Of a stretch of DNA of 64,000 nucleotides, positions 54,961 to 64,000 are shown piece after piece. A model generated the notes under the pieces. That model saw only the letters and a program-made list of their open reading frames with translations. It had not been told where the DNA came from and did no database searches. This DNA is from Thalassia testudinum (Eukaryota; Streptophyta; Magnoliopsida; Alismatales; Hydrocharitaceae). Location of the stretch: positions 103,943,501-104,007,500 of the forward strand of contig JAZHRO010000014.1 of assembly GCA_037157565.1 (NCBI GenBank). The letters are read 5' to 3'. Within the stretch, counting starts at the first letter, position 1. Every line of letters begins with the position of its first letter. A program made the position numbers and the translations under genes.

Positions 54961-55604
54961 AATGAATTACAGGGGTGGTTTTGACCCCTCTCTTCCCCTC
55001 AAAAGAAGGCAAACTCAAAACCCTAACTTTTGATAGAAGACCAGAAATTGCATGCTACTACAAGAAAAATAACCTATAATTGCCTTTGCAGGTTAGGGTA
55101 AAAGTATCAAGATAAAGCCCAACAATTAAAGTGCTTTGGGATCATGTTGAATAAATAATAATCGCACAGCAAGAAGAGGTATGGAACACTAAGTAATGAA
55201 GTTTGCAAAGGTAAGTGTCACCCTACTAATAGGACATGCAGCCAGAACTGCCAATGTTTCTATCATTTCCTCCCAATGATAACATGTAGTATATGACTCC
55301 CTAAATAGATAATCACTTACATGATGTCTCCTCGATAAGTTAGGTGTCACTGAACAGAAACCAGTTACCCTTCCACAAGAAATATTCATTTCACTAAGGT
55401 TTGAATCCGATTTGAACTAGAGGTAAACTCAACATGTGTCTTAGAAAGGCTAAATATACTAGAATAATCAAGAGGTAGCGGGCATAAAAATGGTTGTGTT
55501 AAGTTACTACCATACATGACATTGACATTATATAGAGAATTCACATGCTTTAGCATGACTAGCAGATGATACTAGGGCAATCACGAAAATAACATTATAC
55601 TCAC
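54961..55604. other. Intron sequence with no recognised element
   Basis: This AT-rich sequence lies between the LINE fragment and the splice donor of the BRX gene. I see no coding or repeat motif. Confidence 0.5.
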
Positions 55605-56080
55605 CTGAACCGAACCCGCTTGAGATCTCTAGTCCCATCCGGAAGAGCCACAAGTGTGATATATACACCAGGCTCATATTGTTCAAGCCACTCAGTTTCA
55701 GTTGGCAGGGTACCACATGATTGGCTTCTGGTTTTGGAGCTGTCACCGTAGGCTTCAGCTTCCCTTACATTGGCTAAACCCATCCTGTCAGGTACATGCA
55801 TACCACCATATTCCATATCAGTACTTGGGCAAATGGATCTCCCACTTTGCACTGTAGCAACCATTTCTTTGGCTTCAACCACTTCTTTGTGCATCCTAAT
55901 TTGTCTCTGTGTTCCATTGGCATTAGGTTTGACTAGAGGGAAGACTAGGGCATTGCTCCGATCATTTCTCAACTGTGATTCTCCATTTAAATCCATTTTA
56001 GCTCCATTAGTTAGATACGCTGGTTTAGTGCCATCAGCATCATAAGCGCCAGCAGGAAGCCTTTCAGCCACATCCTTAAG
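55605..56080 (-). CDS. BRX-domain (PRAF-type) protein, penultimate exon
   Basis: The exon is 476 bases (158 codons plus 2 bases), open throughout. The acceptor is CTGCAG/CTTAAG (AG at 56081-56082) and the donor AG/GTGAGT. The protein starts LKDVAERLPAGAYDADGTKP, a segment that follows the coiled coil in PRAF proteins (PH-RCC1-FYVE-BRX). It then runs through a low-complexity linker and ends with the first half of the BRX domain, EWLEQYEPGVYITLVALPDG then DLKRVRF. PRAF proteins combine lipid-binding PH and FYVE domains with an RCC1-like region; those exons would lie beyond 64 kb. Single BRX-family proteins (BRX, BRXL) are less likely because of the LKDVAERLP segment. Confidence 0.92.
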
Positions 56081-56426
56081 CTGCAGTTTATTCCACGAGT
56101 GGACATAAGCAATATGCATGGTCAATAAATAAGGCATTCTTTTCTGAAAGTAAACAATAAAGCATTTATAGAGAGGAATTTTGACAATAGACCATTTAAG
56201 CATCCTTTGCTCAAACAAGCTCCAACAACAAGAACAAGGATCCAATTATGTATGTCCCATACAAGTAAGGTTAGCTTGGAAACCCAAGTTAGATCATATC
56301 AGGCACTTTCCAAAAGAAATTGCAATTTTAAGCTTGTCCAAGTTACGAAGTTATTGGTTTTTTTTTGTTTTCAATACGTTAGAAGATTTCATATTCTGAT
56401 GAGTTGCATGTTGTTTGTTTCGTTAT

Positions 56427-59093
56427 TGTTGAGTACTCTAGTTATTTTTATATTTTATGCTTTTCATGGACTATTTATTTATTTTATATTTTTCCTGATT
56501 CTCTCATGTAATTTTTCCAATACCTCTCTCTATATATTGAGATAGAGTTTTCTTTGAGCATAAGATTCTTCATTTCGTCCCACTTAGTAGTAGAGCAACG
56601 ATCCTAAATCGACGCTCAGCTATCCCACCAAAATAAGTCACCAACCCCTTCCACCAAAACCCTAACCCTCTCTCCACGTCACGCACCATCTCCATCTTCC
56701 TCACGGCGACTGAGCCGACAGGGGGCACCATGGGCAGCCAGCGACGACGCTGCAGCAACACCGAGCCTCTGTGGTAGCACCGTACGGACATCTGCAACGG
56801 CGGGCCCGGTAGTGCTAGGCTGCGGGTGGCAGCAGTGATCTACAACAGCAGATCTTCCACCGGCAGGCAGTAGAGCTGCTGGTGGGACTTGTCGACCCAG
56901 CGTAGCAAGGAGGAGCATAGCAGCCCTCCTTCGAGGGCCTCTAGGGGTGCCTCCGAACCCTAATAGGCCCCTACCAACTGCTGGAGGGCTACTATGCGTG
57001 TCTAACATGATTTCCAAGGGAGATAACTTGGATTTTATGTTAGATCACTCTCTTTTGTAATCTAAAGTGATTTTGCATATCTAATTTCAATTTTAATTTT
57101 GGCATCTTCCCAAAGCTTAGAAGCATCATGGTTTCATCTTCATCTTTTAAGGTGACATCAAAGACTAGTAAGGAGAGTGGAAACTACAAAAACTCGTTCT
57201 TCATCTCCATTGTGAAGTTGGATGAGACCAACTACACTCGGTCTCAAACATTCTTGATGACCGTTGAGAGCCATGACAACAAGACTCTTACTGGAACCAA
57301 AGCCTCAGAACAAGACTGGGGAGTACAACTCGTGGAAGGACAATGCTATGGTGAGAGCATGGTTCATGAATGTCGTCTCACCACTAATTAAAGATGACAT
57401 CATGTATTATAGGACTGTTAAGGAGATGTGGGATATGTTACATGACGTATATTCCCATGAGAAGAATTCTAACAAGGTCTATCAGATCTACAACAAGACG
57501 TTCTCTCTCAGACAGGAGGGATAGCCCTTAACACAGTATTATGCCACGTTGAAAGGGCTTCTGGAGTACAATGTGTGCAAGCCTGTGTGCACGTGTGGTA
57601 CTCAGCGGAGATATTGCAAGGAGATAGCAATCCTGCACTTTTTTTCTGAGTTAAGCCCAGAGTATGACTCTGCACGCTCTCGGATTCTGACACTGTCAGA
57701 GCTTCCATCCCTTAAGACTTATAACTAACTAAGCTGGATCACAGTGGCTACTCCTACTCCTGAGATCACTGGACAGACCTTCGCATTGGCTATTGGTGGA
57801 GGTCGAGGCACTAGAGGTTTACCCTCTACTTGTGGGTGTGGTCGTAGCAAAGGATATGCAGGAAAACCACATCCCACGTGCACTTGTTGTGGTAGGATTG
57901 GTCACGTGGAGGCCTCTTGCTAGTCTAAGCATGGGAAACCTCCCATGGCCAATTAGGTTGCTGCCTCTTCTGCGACAGAATTTGACACAGTGTCACGTGC
58001 TAAGTATGATGTTGTAGTCCAGAGGCTTGCTCAGATTAGTCAAGAGACTCCATCTTCCTCTTCAGACACTGCTGCTATTACCCCTCAAATACAAGGTGTG
58101 TTTTTGTTGTTTTTGACAGGGCTACTTCTTTGATAGATTTAGTTGCATCATAGTATTTAAGTGGTGATCACACTAGCTTTCAGCAATTTCAGACTGTATA
58201 TCCTGGTAGGACAGTTCAGGTAGCAGATGGGAGGCACACCAGAATTGATGGTTAGGGGGGTGCCAGTCATCCCCAATACAAAGTTGCCAAATGTTCTATT
58301 TGTTCCAGATTTTCTGATAAGCTTATTATCTGTTAACAGAATTACAAAAGATCTTAATTGTAATGTGATTTTTGATGATGTTGGTTGTGTGTTTCAGGCT
58401 TACGAGGAAGATGATTGATGGTGAACATAAAGAGAGGTGTGTATCGCTTGTCTCAAACCCCAGTTGTTGCACATTACTAGAGGGATGTGTGTGTTGTTTT
58501 TGGGAGTGCCTTACAGTGGCACAATCACCTTGGCTATCCATCGCTAGACAGGCTTCGTCGTATCATCTCTCATCTTTCGCCAACCATCGAGATTCGCTAT
58601 GATGCGTGCCAAATGGGAAAGCACCATTGATCCACCAATCCTGCTAGTTCTACTAGTTTTGAGTTTGTTTCTGATTTGCTGCATTTAGACGTATGGGGCC
58701 TTAGTCATATTCTAGATTGACTAAGACATAGGTATTATTTGGTGATTGTCGATGATTGCTCCAAACTATCTTGGATACTTTTATTGAAGAATAAGTCAAA
58801 TGTTGGGTTTGAGAACTTTATTATTGAAATAAAGAATCAATTTACCTCTACTATAAAGTTGTGCGTACTGATAACACACTTGAGTTTTGTAATACACAAA
58901 TGAGAGCTTTTTACAGATCTCATGGAGTAATTCATCTGACCACATGTCTCCATACATCTCAATAGAATGGGGTAATCGACAGGGAGCACCAACATCTTTT
59001 GGATGTGGCTTGGACTCTATTGATTCACCATATGTACCATTGCAGTATTGGAGAGATGAAGTGCTTACTGCATGCTACGTGATTAATAGGATG
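56427..59093 (+). mobile_element. Copia element H1, interrupted by H2
   Basis: The 5' LTR is 56427-56584 (158 bases, starting TGTTGAG, with TATATATTGAG). A tRNA-Met-like primer site (TAGTAGTAGAGC) follows from 56585. A broken gag starts near 57128 (MVSSSSFKVT, LDETNYTRS) and includes a CCHC knuckle CTCCGRIGHVEASC near 57880. Protease is decayed (58100-58250), gag-pre-integrase and integrase follow (DNTLEFC near 58870; ending ATGTGTTGAG at 59093). The rest of the element would be to the right of the window. Confidence 0.85.
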
Positions 59094-62000
59094 TGTTGAG
59101 CTCTCTACTTATATTTCTTGTTTTACGTACCTTTTGGTTATTTTATATTTATGTCTGGTTCTCATGTGTAATTCTTCCAACACCTATCTCTATATAAAGA
59201 GATGTAGGGTTTTCATTAAGAATAAGATTGATCATTTCATCCTACTTAGTATTAGAGCGACGATCCTAGATCGATGCTCAGGCATCCCATCAAAACAAGC
59301 CACTTACCCCCTCCACCAAACACCTTAGGCTCTCTCCCTATCACCCACCGCCTCCCATCCTCACCGGCACTCCTCCAAACTGGCGAAGGGGGCTCCCAGT
59401 GGCAACAGGCGACGGCGCCAAGTCTTCCGTGCCGATCTGTGGCGGCATTGCAGGGGCAACGTGCTCCAACGACGACACTGCAAGCACACTAGGGCTGCCG
59501 GTGCAATCTGATAGCTACAGCAACGGCTAATCATCCATCGATCGACAGTAGGGCCACTGGTGAGCCTTTGTGCTCCAGCACAGCAAGGGGAAAGGGAGCA
59601 GACCTCCATTTAGGGGCTCCTAAGGGTGCCTCCAGACCCTAGTAGGTACGTACAAGTTGCTGGAGGACTGCTATGCATGTTTAACTTGATTTCTAAGAAA
59701 TAAATGACTTGGTTTTCAGGTTTGATCACTTGCTATCGTGATCTATGTTGATTCAACTGATCTGAAAATTAGATTTCAGATCTGATCTTGGTGACTTCTT
59801 GGTGCTTGAGGTGTCATGGCTTCTCCTTCTTTTGAGGTTACGTCCACAAGAATCCATTATTTATCCCAATCGTAAAGTTGGATGAGACCAACTACGCTCG
59901 TTGGTCTCAAACCTTTCTGATAATCGTTGAGGGTCACGACAAGGAGCATCTACTACTAGAGCCAGAGCCTCAGAATAAGATTGGGAAGTACACCTTATGG
60001 AAGAAAGATAATACATTGGTAAGGGCCTGGATCATGAATGGCGTGTCACCACAGATTGGAGCTACAGAACAACTAAGGAGATGTGCGATACACTTCACAA
60101 CACGTATTTCCATGAGAAGAATTCTAGCAAGGTCTATTAGATTTACAATCATATGTTCTCCCTCAGACATAAGGACAATTTTTGACACAGTATTATGTTG
60201 CTCTGACAGGGCTTCTAGAGAAATACAACGCTTGTAGACCAGTGTGCACTTGTGGTACTCATTTGAAGTATCGCAAGGAGACAGCATTGCTTCACTTTCT
60301 TTCTGGATTGGGTAGAGAATATGATGTTGCATGATCGCAAATCCTGACACTGTCGATGCTTCCAACACTTGAGGAGACTTATAGCAGACTAAGCCGAATT
60401 ACTATTGCAGCTCCTACTCCTAAGATTACTGGACAAACCTTAGCACTATCTGTTGGTGGAGGTCGCCGCATGAGAGGTGGTTCTTCTACTCGTGGGCATG
60501 GTTGTGGCAGACAGATAGGCAAACCACGACCCACGTGCACCTTTTATGGTAGGATTGGTCACATGGAAGCTTCATGCTGGTCTAAGCATGAGAGCCCTCC
60601 TGTCACCAATCAGGTTGCTGCTTCTTCTGAGATAGAGTCTAAGACAGTGTCATGTGCTGAGTATGATGCTGTAGCATAGAGGCTTGCTCAGATTACTCAG
60701 GAGACTCCATCTTCTTCAGATACTGCTGCTATTGCCTCCTCAGGTATAGAGACTATTTTTGTTGTGTCTGACAAGTCTACTTGGTAGATTCGGGTGCACC
60801 CTAGCACTTGAGTGGTGATCATAGTCGCTTTCAGCACCTTCAATCTGTACATCATGTTAGGACTGTTCAAGTGGTAGATGGGAGGCATGGCAAAGTTGAT
60901 GGTTAGGGGAAGGTGTCGGTCACCCCTAGTATGACATTACCGAATGTTTTGTTTGTTCCTGATTTCCCAATGAGTTTTCTATCTGTTAGCCAGATTACAA
61001 AAGATCTCAGTTACAGGATAATTTTTTATGATGTTGGTTGTGTGTTTCAAGACAAGCTCACGGGGCTGATGATTGGTGGTGGACATGAAGAGGTGGATAT
61101 GTATCACCTGTCTCAGACACCATTTGCTGCACAGTGCCAATGAGATGTGTTTTACTGCTGGGAGTGCTTTACAGTGGCACAATCACCTTAGTCATCCTTC
61201 ACAAGATAGGCAATGCCGTATTATGCCTCATATTTCACCAGCCACCGAGATTCACGATGATGCTTGTTAGATGAAAAAGCACCACAAATCCACTTACTCT
61301 GCTAGTTCTACTATTTATGAATCTTTGTTTGATTTGCTGCATTAGATGTGTAGGGTCCTAGTTGTATTCTGGATCGACTGGAATATAGATATTATTTGGT
61401 GATAGTGGATGATTGTTCCAGAATATCTTGGTTATTTTTGTTGAAGAATAAGTTCGTCATTAGGTCTATAATTAAGAATTTTATTATTAAAATAAAGAAT
61501 CAATTTGCTTCAACTATCAAAATTGTCCGCACTGATAATGCATTAGAGTTTTGTACTACTTATATAAAGAATTTTTACAGATCTCATGGAGTGGTTCATT
61601 AAACTACATGCCCTTATACATAACAACAAAATGGGATAGCTAAGTAGAAACACAGACACATATTGGATGTGGCAAGCACTCTTTTGATACACCACAATGT
61701 GCCCTCACAATACTGGGGAGATGCGATGTTGACCGCATATTACTTGATTAATAGAATGCCTAGTTCTGTTATTCCTGAACAGGTGCCTTGGCAGATATTA
61801 TACCTTAATCGGGATTTGTTCCAATTGCCACCCTTAATTTTTGGTTGAGTAGCCTTCGCACATATTATTGGGGCAGGTAGATATAAACTGGTCCCCAGAA
61901 TAGTTAAATGTGTCTTTCTGGGTTAATCACACTCAAAAAGGATGCAGATGCTTTAATCCTCTGCAGAAGATGCATTTTGTCAGTGTTGATGTTACCTTTC

Positions 62001-64000
62001 ATGAGGTTATTCCATATTTTTCAGTTACTAGGAGACAGTTGGCACTTGAGGCAGAGAGGGCTCCCATGCCCATTGCTTCAATTCAGTTTGGAGGCTTTCC
62101 TACAATTCAAATAGTGTTACCAGATACTACAATTATTGATACTACCCGATTGAGAGATCATTGGTTTTTGAAAAACTAGTCACATAGAGGTAGCATACCC
62201 AGCATACCCCACCCCCTCTTCGCACCATCATCCTCCGTACAATAGGTATGTGTTGAAACTATTGATCATTGTGTATCTGGTAATGATCCTGCAGGTGTAA
62301 TACCAATAACTTTTGAGGATATTCCTAGTGATAAGGGAGTATTATCATCTGAGCCTGAGTTTGTTTCTACTAATATGGATCTTCCGATTGTTATTCGAAA
62401 GACTCCTAGGAGTTGTGCGCACTATCAGGTGGCATGAGCCATTTCTTCTGATGGGTTGAGTCGCCCATTTGCCTTGTTTACAGATGCCCTTACCTCTACA
62501 CAGATACCAACCACTTACCAGTAAGCTATGCTCGATCCGAAATGGCATTAGGCCATGGAGGATGAGATGGCTGCACTTCAGTCGCGCTAGACATGGGAGC
62601 TTACTCCGTTATCGCCTAGCGCGCACATCGTTGATTGTCAATGGGTTTTTACCGTGAAATACAATCTAGAGGTCTATTTCTCAGTATAAGGCTCAACTTG
62701 TGGCAAAAGAATTCACCTAAACTTATGAGGCGGATTTCTTTGACACCTTTTCTCCTATGACTCGCCTTCCTACAATCTGGATTCTTATTTCTATAGCTAA
62801 CCATTTTGACTAGCCATTATATCAGTTGGATGTTAAGAATGCTTTCTTATATGGTGATCTATAAAAAAAAGTGTATATGCAGCAACCCCTGGGTTTTAAG
62901 GCTTAGGAGGAGTGTATGTGCAGGTTGAAGAAGGCGATATATGGCCTTAAGCAAAGTCTATGGGCATGGTTTCATAAGTTGTCAGAAGTTGTTGAAGATA
63001 TGGGACTTATTCACACTACTTCTGATCATTCCCTGTTTGTGAGGAACACAGATGAGGGGATTGTGGTTCTCATTTATGTAGATGACCTCATCATCACTGG
63101 TGATGATACCACTGGGATAGTTGAGGTCAAGCAGAAGTTGGAAGCTAGTAGAGAAATTTGTAATGAAGGATCTGAGCTTATTGAAATACTTCTTAGGCAT
63201 AGAAGTAGCAAGAAGGAAAAGCGAGATTGTCTTTAGCCAAAAGAAATATGCTTATGATTTACTGCAGGAGACAGGGATATTGGAGTCTAAGTCTGCCAAC
63301 ATACTCATGGATCTGAACATGGACTTCTATGACTCAGAGTCCAAGGCTGTAGAGAGCAGAGGCTACAGGAAATTGATTGGGAAGTTGCTCTACCTTACTA
63401 TTACACGTCTAAACATCTCGCTTGTAGTTGGCAAGCTCAGTCAGTTTATGAATAGACCTACCAAGCAGCACTGGGATGTTGTTTACAAGTGCTCAGGCAC
63501 CTGAAATGAGCACCAGGGTGTGAACTACTATTCAGGAGAGGCAGTTCTATGAGTATAGTAGGATACTCAGATGCAGACTATGCTGGATGTCTTTCTGAAA
63601 GGAAATCCACTACCGAATTCTATACCTATGTGGCTAGTAACCTAGTAATGTGGCGAAGCAAGCAGAGCGTGGTGTCTCGCTTGAGTGCAGAGTCAGAGTA
63701 CATAGTCAAAGTACAGAGCTATGACACAGACGTCATCTGAACTTATGTGGATCATATCAGTCTTACTTGACTTACATGTCAAGGTTGAGGAGCTCATGGA
63801 AATGAGATGTGACAACAGGGCGGCTACCTACATAGCAAACAATCCCATGTTTCACGAATATACGAAACATATAGAGATTGACTGTTATTATACTAGAGAT
63901 CTGATTCAAAGGGCGCTTCTCTTCACCTCATCAGTTGCCTCAGAGAACCAAACCGCAAACATTTTTACCAAGCCTCTTGTCAGATCTTCTTTTGAGGCTT
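59094..64000 (+). mobile_element. Copia element H2, 5' LTR to RNase H, runs off the window
   Basis: The 5' LTR is 59094-59246 (153 bases), inserted in the integrase of H1. The primer site is TAGTATTAGAGCGAC. Gag runs at about 59817-60680 with a damaged knuckle (CTFYGRIGHMEASC; the second Cys is Tyr). A protease remnant follows (DSGA region near 60790). Integrase is at 61250-61860 (RTDNALEFC). Reverse transcriptase is at 62540-63250 with an intact IYVDDLIITGDD near 63080. RNase H runs from 63550 to the edge (YSDADYAG, KPLVRSSFEA). Several stops make it inactive. It belongs to the same family as H1, D and E. Confidence 0.88.

Larger units (their letters stand above)
27383..55604 (-). other. 28.2-kb last intron of the BRX gene, packed with transposons
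   Basis: The donor is AG/GTGAGT (minus strand, GT at 55604-55603) and the acceptor is ATAAG/C at 27383. Nearly all of the 28,222 bases from 29.3 to 55 kb is retrotransposon. The two flanking exons join in phase within a single conserved domain, so the intron is real and must be spliced for the protein to be made. Plus-strand elements (antisense to the gene) are more frequent than sense ones. Confidence 0.85.
56081..64000 (-). other. Preceding intron of the BRX gene, at least 7.9 kb
   Basis: From the acceptor at 56081 to the window edge no further exon of the gene is recognisable. It contains two plus-strand copia elements from 56427 onwards. The 5' exons must be outside the window. Confidence 0.6.

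Overview
This window is nuclear DNA of a flowering plant with a repeat-rich genome. The only host gene I can recognise is the 3' end of a minus-strand gene for a BRX-domain protein of the PRAF type (PH, RCC1, FYVE and BRX domains). Almost everything else is nested Ty3/gypsy and Ty1/copia retrotransposons, LINE and SINE pieces, and non-autonomous DNA transposons. I cannot name the species.

Layout. 1-1.7 kb: unassigned. 1.7-20.55 kb: a gypsy nest. An antisense, old Athila-like element (LTR pieces at 1.7-3.86 kb and 4.15-4.77 plus 18.63-20.55 kb, with only about 0.3 kb between the LTRs) was split by a complete, very young Athila-type element on the plus strand (4772-18627, target duplication GTAGG, near-identical 2.83-kb LTRs, one uninterrupted 1899-residue gag-pol ORF). 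20.55-24.64 kb: antisense copia remnants carrying a 1.7-kb solo LTR (target duplication TTAAG) that contains seven GACGTC palindromes. 24.64-27.26 kb: nothing recognised apart from the probable 3' UTR of the host gene.

27.27-56.08 kb: the last two exons of the BRX gene (55605-56080 and 27265-27382, minus strand). They join in frame within the BRX domain and are separated by a 28.2-kb intron filled with transposons: a copia element split in two (29.36-35.42 and 41.99-42.71 kb) and itself hit by an Athila-like solo LTR, a LINE fragment, two further copia remnants, a copia element inserted in the LTR of a short non-autonomous LTR element, a second LINE fragment and another copia element. 56.08-64 kb: the preceding intron, with two copia copies, the second inserted in the integrase of the first and running off the window.

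The most interesting pattern is a trio of hAT-like non-autonomous DNA transposons (40324-40631, 46620-47745, 49526-50015). They share a CAAGGTTTTAAA-like end and flanking 8-bp duplications, but each has its subterminal regions built from a different iterated, mostly palindromic word (GGCATGCCG, GCCTCGAGGC, CGATATATCG). Other points are the exceptionally long intron splitting the BRX domain, gag-less copia copies, and LTR-specific motif arrays. Boundaries and motifs were read by eye; no alignment or database search was run.
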